The notes beneath the pieces are model-generated. The model had not been told where the DNA came from, searched no databases, and saw only the letters and a list, made by a program, of their open reading frames with translations. Shown piece by piece: positions 1-7,314 of a DNA stretch of 34,706 nucleotides. The DNA is from an uncultured bacterium (lineage in GTDB: Bacteria > Bacteroidota > Bacteroidia > Bacteroidales > Bacteroidaceae): NCBI GenBank assembly GCA_905215345.1, contig CAJMPR010000032.1, forward strand, positions 1 through 34,706, in the 5' to 3' direction. The translations under genes were made by a program, and so were the position numbers. Within the stretch, counting starts at the first letter, position 1, and each line of letters begins with the position of its first letter.

Positions 1-136
1 AAAAGCGTCACTGGTAGCACTACTACGGGAGTTGAAACGGATTTTTCCCGGAGCGCTGATAGTGGGACATCATGACTTGAATCCGATGAAACCATGCCCC
101 TGCTTTGAGGCGGTGGCAGAATACAGGGGGCTTTGA
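1..136 (+). CDS. N-acetylmuramoyl-L-alanine amidase, C-terminal fragment
   Basis: Partial gene entering from the left edge. The frame starting at base 2 reads without stops to TGA at 134-136 and gives 44 residues. They include IVGHHDLNP followed by a closely spaced CPC and FEAVAEY. A GHxDL motif before a Cys-Pro-Cys-Phe end is typical of the small amidase_2-type amidases that flank many Bacteroides capsule loci, which cut the bond between MurNAc and the peptide stem. The gene converges on gmd with 14 bp between the stops. Identification rests only on the C-terminus; the zinc ligands near the N-terminus are outside the window. Confidence 0.7.
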   Translation, partial: KASLVALLRELKRIFPGALIVGHHDLNPMKPCPCFEAVAEYRGL

Positions 137-150
137 AAAAAGTTCCCTGT

Positions 151-1242
151 TTATTTTACAATTCCTTTCTCCAGATACTCGGCAAGATTTGTCTTGATAT
201 GGCCGGCAACACGTTCAACGGCTACTTTCTCCATATCGTGCGTCACCATGATGTGTACCAGTTCTTCAAAGGAAGTCTGCTGCGGGTTCCATCCCAGCTC
301 TTTACGGGCTTTGGCAGGATTTCCCCACAGATTCACTACATCCGTAGGACGGTAAAAATCCTCCGATACTTCCACCAATACACGTCCGGTAGCCTTGTCG
401 ATACCTTTCTCATCCATCCCCTCACCCTGAAATTCCAGTTCGATACCCGCATATTTGAAAGCCAGGTAACAGAAGTCTCGAACGGAGTGCTGCTCTCCGG
501 TAGCTATCACAAAGTCTTCCGGCCGCTCGTTTTGCAAGATAAGCCACATACATTCCACGTAGTCACGGGCATAACCCCAGTCGCGCAACGACGAAAGATT
601 TCCCAGATAGAGTTTATCCTGTTTGCCTTGCGCAATGCGCGCGGCAGCCAGCGTTATCTTGCGGGTGACGAAAGTCTCCCCTCTGCGTTCGCTCTCATGG
701 TTGAAAAGAATGCCCGAGCAGCAGAACATATTATAGGCCTCGCGATACTCCTTCACAATCCAATAACCGTAAAGTTTCGCCACTGCGTACGGGCTGTAAG
801 GATGAAAAGGCGTGGTTTCGCTTTGCGGCACTTCCTCTACTTTTCCGTAGAGTTCGGAAGTAGAAGCCTGATATACCTTGCAGGTCTGCGTCAATCCGCA
901 TTGCCGTACCGCCTCCAACACACGCAGCACACCCGTAGCGTCTACGTCCGCCGTAAACTCCGGCGCATCAAAGCTGACTTGCACGTGGCTCTGTGCCGCC
1001 AGGTTATAAACTTCCGTCGGACGGATTTTCTGTACGATTTGCATGATGCTCATCGAGTCGCCCAAGTCGGCATAATGCAGGTGGAAGCCGGGCGTACCCT
1101 CCAAATGGGCGATACGCTCACGATAATCTACCGAGGAACGGCGGATGGTGCCATGTACTTCGTATCCTTTTTCAAGAAGAAATTCGGCAAGGAAAGAGCC
1201 GTCCTGACCGGTGATACCGGTGATGAGTGCTATTTTTCTCAT
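151..1242 (-). CDS. gmd: GDP-mannose 4,6-dehydratase
   Basis: Converts GDP-D-mannose to GDP-4-keto-6-deoxy-D-mannose in the cytoplasm. Extended short-chain dehydrogenase: the N-terminal NAD(P)-binding motif GITGQDGS is followed by YNLAAQSHVQVSF, the catalytic TS-E-LYG segment and an intact Y-x-x-x-K (YAVAKLYG). The 363 residues fit the family. I chose ATG at 1242 (MRKIALITG) because an upstream ATG at 1266 adds eight residues and overlaps rmd; from 1242 the gene starts 2 bp after the rmd stop, so the two are probably translationally coupled. It is the last gene of the leftward polysaccharide operon. With rmd next door, the expected end product is GDP-D-rhamnose rather than GDP-L-fucose; that last step is inferred. 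Confidence 0.93.
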   Translation of the reverse strand: MRKIALITGITGQDGSFLAEFLLEKGYEVHGTIRRSSVDYRERIAHLEGTPGFHLHYADLGDSMSIMQIVQKIRPTEVYNLAAQSHVQVSFDAPEFTADVDATGVLRVLEAVRQCGLTQTCKVYQASTSELYGKVEEVPQSETTPFHPYSPYAVAKLYGYWIVKEYREAYNMFCCSGILFNHESERRGETFVTRKITLAAARIAQGKQDKLYLGNLSSLRDWGYARDYVECMWLILQNERPEDFVIATGEQHSVRDFCYLAFKYAGIELEFQGEGMDEKGIDKATGRVLVEVSEDFYRPTDVVNLWGNPAKARKELGWNPQQTSFEELVHIMVTHDMEKVAVERVAGHIKTNLAEYLEKGIVK

Positions 1243-1244
1243 TA

Positions 1245-2207
1245 TCAGTTTATTTTCAATTTCCAATATTGTATGATGTCATTAATACTATCTTTCATGT
1301 CGTACTTGGGATACCAATCCGTGTCTTTACATAGTTTGGAATTATCTCCTACTATCAGCATATTATCATTCGGCCTGATTAACTTTTTATCAATCAAAGG
1401 AATTACTTCCACTTCCAGTAAATCGGCAATGACGGTAATAACCTCCGATAAGCGGATAGCACGTCCGCTACAAACATTATATACTTCCCCCTTTTTACCT
1501 TGATGCAATAACTTGTAATAGGCGCGAACCACATCACGAACATCCAAAAAATCACGGACAATATCAATATTGCCTACCGGCAATTCAATGTTGTGTTCTC
1601 CATTAAGTTTTGCCTCCAATATCCGGCGGACAAAAGAAGATACGACAAACACATCACTTTGTCCCGGGCCTATATGATTGAATGAACGGGTCATTACAAT
1701 ATCTTGGTTATAGGAATTGGCATACAGTCGGGACAGCATCTCTTGAGAAACACGAGCTACTGCATAGGGTGAAAGCGGATCAAGCCGGGCTGTCTCTTTT
1801 AATGGAATGTCCGAAGTGTTGATATTGCCGTATTCTTCGGAGGAACCGATGGACAATATACGTGTATTCAAAGAATACTTACGTATGACTTCGAGCAGAT
1901 TAAGGAAAATATTCACGTTATTCTGAAAACTCAGTATCGGATTCTTCCAACTAAAAGCTACGCTGCTGTAAGAGGCTAAATGCAGAATGTATTCCGGCTG
2001 AAACTGAAACAGTATCCGTTCAATCTCCTCTTCCTGCAAGAGGTCTATGCAAGCATAGCTGAAATCGATGTATTTAAAATCACTGAATATAGAAATAGGC
2101 TGAATATCAATCCCTAAAACTTGGGTACGGATATGGCTATTCTCCAAATAGTCTAAAAAGTGCCTGGCTACAAAGCCACTCAATCCGGTTATCAGAATCT
2201 TTTCCAT
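1245..2207 (-). CDS. rmd: GDP-6-deoxy-D-mannose reductase (GDP-D-rhamnose synthase)
   Basis: Extended SDR of 320 residues. Markers of the RMD branch are SWKNP, GSSEEYG, FNHIGPGQ, VRDVVRAY, GEVYNVCSG and GDNSKL. RMD enzymes reduce the Gmd product at C4 to GDP-D-rhamnose. Two positions are unusual. The nucleotide-binding motif reads GLSGFVA, with Ala at the third glycine. The catalytic Y-x-x-x-K reads Y148-A-V-A-R152, so Arg replaces the expected Lys; the codon is CGT, read directly. The enzyme may tolerate this or be weak. It starts 5 bp after the upstream glycosyltransferase stop and ends 2 bp before gmd, a tight operon. The broader assignment as an NAD-dependent epimerase/dehydratase is near certain; RMD specifically is likely. 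Confidence 0.82.
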   Translation of the reverse strand: MEKILITGLSGFVARHFLDYLENSHIRTQVLGIDIQPISIFSDFKYIDFSYACIDLLQEEEIERILFQFQPEYILHLASYSSVAFSWKNPILSFQNNVNIFLNLLEVIRKYSLNTRILSIGSSEEYGNINTSDIPLKETARLDPLSPYAVARVSQEMLSRLYANSYNQDIVMTRSFNHIGPGQSDVFVVSSFVRRILEAKLNGEHNIELPVGNIDIVRDFLDVRDVVRAYYKLLHQGKKGEVYNVCSGRAIRLSEVITVIADLLEVEVIPLIDKKLIRPNDNMLIVGDNSKLCKDTDWYPKYDMKDSINDIIQYWKLKIN

Positions 2208-2212
2208 ACCAT

Positions 2213-3301
2213 TTATAATAAACTTCTATATATATCCGCTGTTTCTTCCGCCATCTTTTTCCAGGAATATTGCTTTAGCACTTCGTATCCCCGGGCTATT
2301 TGTTCATCGCGACGGGCATCGTCATTGAGTAATACAGAAAGTGCATGTACCATTGAATCCACCTTATAAGGATCGAAGTATATTCCACCTTCCCGGGCTA
2401 TTTCGGGGAAACAACTGGTGTTGCTTAGCGCTATGGGACATCCGGCGGCAAAAGCCTCCAAGATGGGAATTCCAAAGCCCTCATATAGGGAAGGGAATAT
2501 GAAACAACGGGCTTTACGATAGAGATAGGTCAACTGGGAATCGGAAACAAAAAAACGAAATACTCTTTCGGACAAATGTAAAGAAGTAATTTGAGCTTGT
2601 TCTTCCGCCGTAAAACTACCTCCGGTGCATACTAAAGATAAGTCAGGATTATCATGTGCCAGCATGGCAAAAGCCTTAAGAAATGTTCCGAAGTTCTTGT
2701 ATCCGCCACGGGCACCGACATAGAGTACATAATTAGAAGGCAACCCTTCTACTTCGCTTACAGCATTTATATCGACACTATGCCCCAAATAGACTACCTG
2801 GATTTTTTCTTCATCCATCCCATACAATTCAATCAGGTCTTGCTTAGTCTGATTGCTGATAGCTATTACTTTATCCGCATTCAGTACAGTCTTCTTTTTA
2901 TATTCACGCGTCGGGTCATTAGCGGCAAACATATCCGCAAATTTCTCATGAATCATATCATAAACCGTTATCACATAGGGCTTCTTGTTACGTTGCAAGA
3001 AGTAAGGGTCATAATAAGTGGGATGGAAAATATCAACGCCGGAAGTTGACAACAGACGGAATGTATTGCTCTTGTTTACCAGAGTACATACCTTTCCCTT
3101 TCCCCTGAAACTCTTGCCGGAAAATAAAGAAATACCCTTATTGACCTTTGAGCTTTCCGACAGATAGACGTTGTCGGTGAATAACGCCGATTGTTTTGAC
3201 GCGAATTCCGGCGGCAGGTTGTTCATCAATTCGACGAAATAACGGGAGATACCTCCAATACGCTGCCAAGTGAATATTTGGTGATCGTATAAAATTTTCA
3301 T
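2213..3301 (-). CDS. Glycosyltransferase family 4 (GT-B)
   Basis: A 362-residue GT-B enzyme. The N-terminus has the Gly-rich loop (FTWQRIGGISRYF). The C-terminal half has YVLYVGARGGYKNF and the E-x7-E motif within LYEGFGIPILEAF, which binds the nucleotide-sugar donor in GT4 enzymes. No signal peptide or membrane span is seen, so it should act on the cytoplasmic face of the inner membrane. It resembles GT4 mannosyl- or rhamnosyltransferases. As the only glycosyltransferase besides the initiating enzyme, and with gmd-rmd following, GDP-D-rhamnose is a plausible donor, but this is inferred from context. The ATG at 3301 is the natural start; 43 bp separate it from the flippase stop. Confidence 0.88.
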   Translation of the reverse strand: MKILYDHQIFTWQRIGGISRYFVELMNNLPPEFASKQSALFTDNVYLSESSKVNKGISLFSGKSFRGKGKVCTLVNKSNTFRLLSTSGVDIFHPTYYDPYFLQRNKKPYVITVYDMIHEKFADMFAANDPTREYKKKTVLNADKVIAISNQTKQDLIELYGMDEEKIQVVYLGHSVDINAVSEVEGLPSNYVLYVGARGGYKNFGTFLKAFAMLAHDNPDLSLVCTGGSFTAEEQAQITSLHLSERVFRFFVSDSQLTYLYRKARCFIFPSLYEGFGIPILEAFAAGCPIALSNTSCFPEIAREGGIYFDPYKVDSMVHALSVLLNDDARRDEQIARGYEVLKQYSWKKMAEETADIYRSLL

Positions 3302-3344
3302 TGTATTATATAGTTTTTATCTAAAACAGACAGGTGTATTTTGT

Positions 3345-4658
3345 TTATTTAGCCCAAATACCGATAGCCTTGCAATTGATAATCTTCCAATACTGAACGG
3401 GGGACAAAAAGGCGCTCAACATCAAGCAAAGGCTCAATGCCAACAAGATACCGGCTATGCCCAATATAGAGCTTAAATAGAATGCCAATGGAAGGAAGAT
3501 GACTCCTGAAAGGATTGCTGAATACAATTGCAGCCGTACTTTTCCCACTCCGTTGATGAAATAGGCGAATATATTGTTCCAATTGGAAATGCTGACATAC
3601 ACCCCGCAAAGCACGGATAACATGAACGGAATATGAATTTCATCACCTACCCATAATGAGTAGACGTAGTTGGAAACCAGTACCATAACCACCGTCAAGC
3701 CAACTCCCGCAAGCCAGATGTAAAGTAGTCTTCTCATTGTCTTACGAATCCAAAGTAAGTCTCTGTTGGTATAGGCATCTGTCACGGCAGACCAAATGGG
3801 GGTAATGATAATCGTGAAACCGGTATTGATTAATGAGAAATATTTAAAGGCTATGTTGTAAGGGGTCACGGATTCGGGGCCAAACATTTGGGAGATAATG
3901 ACATTGGACGTCATGAACAGAACCAAACATACCATTTGGATGACAAAAAACTGAGCGCCTAATGACATTAATTCTTTAAGATAGCCAAATCTTACCCAAA
4001 ATATAGAAGGCTTAATCTCTTTGTATTTCCAGAAGGTAACAGGATATGCCAATAGAAGAATAAGAACCGGAGAGGCTGAATAGATAATGGCTACTTTCTC
4101 CAGCGACCCTTCGGTGAAAAGGGTGCAGAGATAGATTAAAAACAATGATACTATATTTCCAATAAGCGAAATCAGATCGTTCAACGCCGGTTGCTGATAG
4201 GACATGTATATGTTACCCACAAGTTTTAGTACAAAGCTGGCGCAAAAGAAAGTAAAAACAATGACTACGATGTAGCCTATATTTTGTACTTTTAAAGGAT
4301 CTACATTCAATATCGAGTTCCAATTCAACCAAGGTTGCAGTACCATGAACAGTATATAGATAGCAACAACCAAGATGAGCAGTGAACAAAAAGTAGTACT
4401 TACATAAATCCGTGCCAACTTTAGTTTATTTAGTGCCAGCGCTTCGGTCAGTTTATTACGGAGCCCGTTCCCCAATCCTATATCAAATATATATACCCAC
4501 GTCAGGATAGAACTGAGAGTTAGCCAAATACCATATTCATAGGGATTCAAATAGGATAAGGTCAGAGGTACCAATATCAATGATATTAAGATAGAACTTC
4601 CTCTAAATATTGCTGACGCTATTATGTTTCTAATAGCTTTTGCACTTCTTGTTTTCAA
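3345..4658 (-). CDS. Wzx-type polysaccharide flippase
   Basis: A 437-residue, very hydrophobic protein with about 12 predicted membrane segments, of the PST/MATE-like family that moves undecaprenyl-linked oligosaccharides across the inner membrane. The N-terminal region (SLILVPLTLSYLNPYEYG, then IWLTLSSILTW) is typical of Bacteroides capsule flippases. The start is odd: the frame has a TAA at 4671-4673 and no ATG nearby, so translation probably begins at TTG 4658, giving the family-like N-terminus KTRSAKAIRNIIASAI. The gap to the sugar-transferase stop is 16 bp. The substrate is unknown. Confidence 0.87.
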   Translation of the reverse strand: MKTRSAKAIRNIIASAIFRGSSILISLILVPLTLSYLNPYEYGIWLTLSSILTWVYIFDIGLGNGLRNKLTEALALNKLKLARIYVSTTFCSLLILVVAIYILFMVLQPWLNWNSILNVDPLKVQNIGYIVVIVFTFFCASFVLKLVGNIYMSYQQPALNDLISLIGNIVSLFLIYLCTLFTEGSLEKVAIIYSASPVLILLLAYPVTFWKYKEIKPSIFWVRFGYLKELMSLGAQFFVIQMVCLVLFMTSNVIISQMFGPESVTPYNIAFKYFSLINTGFTIIITPIWSAVTDAYTNRDLLWIRKTMRRLLYIWLAGVGLTVVMVLVSNYVYSLWVGDEIHIPFMLSVLCGVYVSISNWNNIFAYFINGVGKVRLQLYSAILSGVIFLPLAFYLSSILGIAGILLALSLCLMLSAFLSPVQYWKIINCKAIGIWAK

Positions 4659-4674
4659 AGTAACTAAGGATTAT

Positions 4675-5310
4675 TTAGAATTTCTTCCCGAACGCAATAT
4701 TCATAAACGTCATGAAAAGTATCTTGATATCAAAGCCCCAGGAACGATGCTCCAGATAGAATAAATCATAACGCAAGCGGCGAAGCATCTTTTCCAAAGT
4801 ATCGGTATAGCCATTATACAGCGTAGCATATGAGGTTACTCCCGGACGAATCTGGAACAAATAGCGATAGCGGGGATCTTCTTTCATTATCTGGTCTATA
4901 AAGAATTGACGTTCCGGACGAGGACCGATAAAGGCCATATCACCGCAGAAGACATTCCAAAGTTGCGGGAGTTCGTCCAAATGATGATCGCGCAAATACT
5001 TACCGATTTTAGTCATGCGGGAATCTTCTTCACCGGCATAGAGTGCAGGACCATGCTTCTCGGCGTCCAGCTTCATGCTACGAAACTTATAGATGTAGAA
5101 AGGACGGCCAAATCTGCCGATGCGTTCCTGTTTAAAGATAGCAGGACCGCCATCCTCACGCTTTACAAGAAAATAGCAGATTAAGAATAGAGGAGAAAAA
5201 ACAATGAGTGCACCAAGTGCAAGAAGACAGTCTCCTATGCGTTTTACATTGCGTTCGAAAGCATTCATTCCATCGGGAATGAAATGGTCATCTTTTTCAA
5301 TTGGTTCCAT
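4675..5310 (-). CDS. Initiating sugar-phosphate transferase (monotopic phosphoglycosyltransferase)
   Basis: Transfers a sugar-1-phosphate from a UDP-sugar to undecaprenyl phosphate, starting glycan assembly. At 211 residues it is the short PglC/WcaJ catalytic form, with one hydrophobic re-entrant segment near residues 26-50 followed by the GGPAIFKQERIGRFGRPFYI and YKFRSM motifs. The catalytic Asp/Glu pair lies in LDELPQLWNVFCGDM and the FIGPRPER motif follows. The large N-terminal membrane domain of WcaJ/WbaP is absent. The ATG at 5310 is preceded by 81 bp of AT-rich spacer after upxZ. In many Bacteroides loci this gene is near the 3' end; here it is the first enzyme gene. Confidence 0.9.
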   Translation of the reverse strand: MEPIEKDDHFIPDGMNAFERNVKRIGDCLLALGALIVFSPLFLICYFLVKREDGGPAIFKQERIGRFGRPFYIYKFRSMKLDAEKHGPALYAGEEDSRMTKIGKYLRDHHLDELPQLWNVFCGDMAFIGPRPERQFFIDQIMKEDPRYRYLFQIRPGVTSYATLYNGYTDTLEKMLRRLRYDLFYLEHRSWGFDIKILFMTFMNIAFGKKF

Positions 5311-5391
5311 AAAATTATAAATAGTCTTAGTTTAGTACAAAAAATAGAATAATAAAATGGTAGAGTGATAGAGTGTCATAAGACCGAAGCC

Positions 5392-5874
5392 TTATTCTAT
5401 CACCTCGTATGGATAGGGGTTTTCCTCAATATTCCGAAGTTCCTCTATTATCTCTGTTTGCTCCGCAGATAAAGTTACCTTATCCCAACTCGCTATAATA
5501 GCATGAGCTTCTTGAAGCATCGCGTCTTCGTACACCTCTCCATAACAATAAGTGAGTAAACGAACTTTAAGTAGAGAGTCAGGAAGTAATTCCAATACTT
5601 CACAAGCTCTATCCAAGACACTTTGTTTCTTCTGTTCCTTATCACCATAATCATAAATCGTGGCGTTATAGCCCATCAAAAGGGCCAGACAAAGATTGGC
5701 TTCTTCTTCGGAGTTGGAACTTCGAGAAGTAAAAAGAGAATCACATTTTACAAGAACGTCTTTATTCAGCCGACAAAAAGTGTCTGAATAAATCGGTTCA
5801 CCATCTACACCAAGATACATCAGCTCATGAGCACAGTGTTGAAGCTCAAGAGCATGGAGGGTTAAATCATTCAT
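5392..5874 (-). CDS. upxZ: UpxZ-family capsule transcription inhibitor
   Basis: A 160-residue cytoplasmic protein recognised by its N-terminus (LQHCAHELMYLGVDGEPIYS), its central YNATIYDYGD region and LLTYCYGEVYEDAMLQEA. In B. fragilis, UpxZ proteins block UpxY antiterminators encoded by other polysaccharide loci, so that one locus dominates. It is the second gene of the operon, 17 bp after upxY, the standard upxY-upxZ order. No DNA-binding motif is visible; the family is thought to act by protein contact. Its target UpxY proteins must be encoded elsewhere in the genome. Confidence 0.87.
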   Translation of the reverse strand: MNDLTLHALELQHCAHELMYLGVDGEPIYSDTFCRLNKDVLVKCDSLFTSRSSNSEEEANLCLALLMGYNATIYDYGDKEQKKQSVLDRACEVLELLPDSLLKVRLLTYCYGEVYEDAMLQEAHAIIASWDKVTLSAEQTEIIEELRNIEENPYPYEVIE

Positions 5875-5891
5875 TGGTAAGGATTATGATA

Positions 5892-6431
5892 TTATTTAAT
5901 TATCTTCAAATAAGATTTGGGAACTTTGACACTGGCTGTCAGAATGTCCTTAATACGAATAACGACATACGTTTTATTAGCTTCCGTAGCTACTTCACCT
6001 TCGATTCCGCTGAAATCGCCTTTAATGACTCTCACTTTATGTCCGACAGCAAGAGATTCATTATTAAAGCAAACACCATTAGGATTCAAATCCATAACGA
6101 ACATGAAATCTTGCATTTGTTTATTGGGAACGATAAGCATGGAACGGGTGAACAAGTCTTTCATATAAAAAAGACGAACACCATATACATTGGAGAGGTC
6201 GCAGGCTGTCTGCTTGGTGGCACAAATAAAGACTAAATTACGAATGACCGGAACTTCACTACGTTTACGACGATACTTCAATTGAGAAACTACGATTCGA
6301 GTAGGAAGATAGTAATCTATATCCAAATTCTCCTCCGATTTCAACCTGTCAAGGTATTTACGAACTGCAAATTCTTGCTTATCACGAGTACGAGCCGCAA
6401 ACCAATATTTTTGTGTTTCAACCACTTGCAA
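5892..6431 (-). CDS. upxY: UpxY-family NusG-like transcription antiterminator
   Basis: First gene of the polysaccharide operon. The 179-residue product has a NusG N-terminal domain (KYWFAARTRDKQEFAVRKYL, then YYLPTRIV and LKYRRKRSEVPVIRNLVF) and a C-terminal KOW domain (HKVRVIKGDFSGIEGEV). UpxY proteins bind elongating RNA polymerase and let it read through the long capsule operon they head. The start codon is not ATG: an in-frame TAA lies two codons upstream, so translation begins at TTG 6431 or GTG 6425. A strong hairpin lies 45 nt upstream in the leader (6476-6507). With UpxZ it forms the usual cross-locus control pair. Confidence 0.92.
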   Translation of the reverse strand: MQVVETQKYWFAARTRDKQEFAVRKYLDRLKSEENLDIDYYLPTRIVVSQLKYRRKRSEVPVIRNLVFICATKQTACDLSNVYGVRLFYMKDLFTRSMLIVPNKQMQDFMFVMDLNPNGVCFNNESLAVGHKVRVIKGDFSGIEGEVATEANKTYVVIRIKDILTASVKVPKSYLKIIK

Positions 6432-6475
6432 CGATTAAGGTATAGAATAGCTCTTTAATTCCGGGTGCGCTTCGC

Positions 6476-6507
6476 GGTTTGAACGAGACATTTATCTCTT
6501 TCAAACC
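6476..6507 (-). promoter_or_regulatory. Long hairpin in the upxY leader
   Basis: Two 15-nt arms, starting GGTTTGAA and ending TTCAAACC, are complementary at 13 positions and enclose a 2-nt loop. On the operon strand it lies between the invertible promoter and the upxY start. No U-tract follows, so it is not a simple intrinsic terminator. It could be the RNA or DNA element through which UpxY loads on polymerase, like ops for RfaH, or a pause site; this role is inferred. Confidence 0.55.
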
Positions 6508-6562
6508 ACATTGTTCAGTCCAGTCTATAAAGCTTTGTAAACGAACGAATTAAATACAAATA

Positions 6563-6585
6563 GCGTTTTTAAAACGTTCGTTTTA
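6563..6585. repeat. Left arm of invertible promoter segment (Mpi-type site)
   Basis: A 23-bp arm whose core AAACGTTCGT at 6572-6581 matches the ARACGTWCGT consensus of B. fragilis Mpi invertase sites. Its reverse complement recurs at 6773-6795 with three mismatches over 23 bp and a perfect 10-bp core. Confidence 0.85.
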
Positions 6586-6772
6586 AAAACGTCAATATTA
6601 TTGAAAATAAAAAAATGGAAGATATTAGATAAACAAACAAAATAGTCAGTCATTTTAGGAGATATTCAAATTTCTGTCACACAGCAACTTACATGTGGAA
6701 TAAAATAGCAATAAGATATATTTTTATTAAACATTTTGCACATATCAAAAATACCCTGTATCTTTGCGAACA
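6586..6772. promoter_or_regulatory. Phase-variable invertible promoter segment
   Basis: A 187-bp AT-rich segment without a gene, flanked by inverted arms and upstream of upxY. The best promoter inside is rightward: TTTG at 6735-6738, a 20-bp spacer and TATCTTTG at 6759-6766, a full Bacteroides consensus. It therefore points away from upxY. Inversion would put the -7 box at 6592-6599 on the minus strand, about 160 nt before upxY. A weaker leftward match (TTTG 6777-6774, N20, TATTTTTG 6753-6746) overlaps it. The arms match sites used by a global invertase, which is not encoded in the window. Confidence 0.82.
6735..6766 (+). promoter_or_regulatory. Consensus Bacteroides promoter, currently facing away from the capsule operon
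   Basis: TTTG (6735-6738), 20 bp, TATCTTTG (6759-6766). Initiation would be near 6773, at the right arm. No gene lies to the right before the bidirectional terminator at 7047-7088, which fits an OFF orientation. Confidence 0.7.
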
Positions 6773-6795
6773 TCAAACGAACGTTTAAAAAACAC
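6773..6795. repeat. Right arm of invertible promoter segment
   Basis: Inverted partner of 6563-6585. The core ACGAACGTTT at 6777-6786 is the exact reverse complement of the left core. Confidence 0.85.
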
Positions 6796-7046
6796 TTCCA
6801 ATATTAGTTCTATTTTACTTATATACTGCTATTTATATTCGTAGATATATGCTATATCATTCATATAGTTACATATTTATATCACCAATACAAACATCGT
6901 AATTCATGACATTTTATTTAATGATAAATACATCTAACAAAAAATCCTGAAAACCATGTATCTGGCTATCAGGACGACTTAAATTTGCATTTAATTTACA
7001 TCATAAATAGATAATACTCCTCAAAATCAAGAATATTATGCCATAT
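6796..7046. other. Gene-free AT-rich spacer between the invertible segment and the tRNA terminator
   Basis: No supported coding frame or RNA gene is seen. It contains the minus-strand terminator at 6939-6974, which shields the invertible promoter from upstream transcription. Confidence 0.6.
6939..6974 (-). terminator. Rho-independent terminator upstream of the capsule promoter
   Basis: On the minus strand, TCCTGA-t-AGCCA pairs with TGGTT-t-TCAGGA around a 6-nt loop, followed by six T residues. It would stop leftward transcripts before the invertible segment and so make capsule expression depend on that switch. Confidence 0.7.
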
Positions 7047-7088
7047 AAAAAAAGGTAGATACAGTTATATTGTATCTACCTTTTTTTT
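7047..7088. terminator. Bidirectional terminator 3' of tRNA-Gly
   Basis: A perfect 10-bp stem GGTAGATACA / TGTATCTACC with a 7-nt loop, flanked by an A-run and a T-run, so it works in both directions. Leftward it ends the tRNA transcript; rightward it would stop transcripts from the invertible promoter in its present orientation. Confidence 0.85.
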
Positions 7089-7089
7089 A

Positions 7090-7165
7090 TGGAGCGGAAA
7101 ACGGGACTCGAACCCGCGACCCTCAGCTTGGGAAGCTGATGCTCTACCAACTGAGCTACTTCCGC
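7090..7165 (-). tRNA. tRNA-Gly (anticodon CCC)
   Basis: The cloverleaf folds: acceptor stem GCGGAAG / TTTCCGC with one G-U pair, D arm GCTCAGTTGGTAGAGC, anticodon stem TCAGC / GCTGA with loop TTCCCAA giving anticodon CCC, and T arm GCGGGTTCGAACCCGT. The 3' CCA is encoded (7092-7090). It reads glycine codon GGG. A -7 box TACCTTTG lies upstream at 7206-7199 and a strong hairpin terminator downstream. Confidence 0.95.
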
Positions 7166-7198
7166 ATATTTTTGTTCCCAATGCTTTGAAAACGGTGA

Positions 7199-7206
7199 CA
7201 AAGGTA
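7199..7206 (-). promoter_or_regulatory. Promoter -7 element for tRNA-Gly
   Basis: TACCTTTG on the minus strand matches TAnnTTTG and lies 34 nt upstream of the mature tRNA end. No clear TTTG -33 box is seen. Confidence 0.45.
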
Positions 7207-7257
7207 ATGAAATCTTTTAGAAAAGTAAAAATGAAATCGCTAAAAAAATGTCTGATT

Positions 7258-7289
7258 CTTGCCACTACCACCGAAATCATGTACATTTG
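7258..7289 (+). promoter_or_regulatory. Promoter of the cobU-cobT-cobS-cobC operon
   Basis: TACATTTG at 7282-7289 matches the -7 consensus, and CTTG at 7258-7261 is a one-mismatch -33 box with a 20-bp spacer. The leader to the cobU ATG would be only about 20 nt, leaving no room for a cobalamin riboswitch. Confidence 0.55.
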
Positions 7290-7314
7290 CTTCCCGTAAA
7301 CTTCAAGAAAATCA

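Noticed and set aside
133..1503. A 456-codon open frame on the plus strand across gmd and the end of rmd
   Set aside because: It is antisense to two clearly conserved SDR genes, has no recognisable domain, and follows from the codon bias of the opposite strand.
6476..6507. Intrinsic terminator in the upxY leader
   Set aside because: No run of U follows the hairpin on the operon strand, so simple termination is unlikely.
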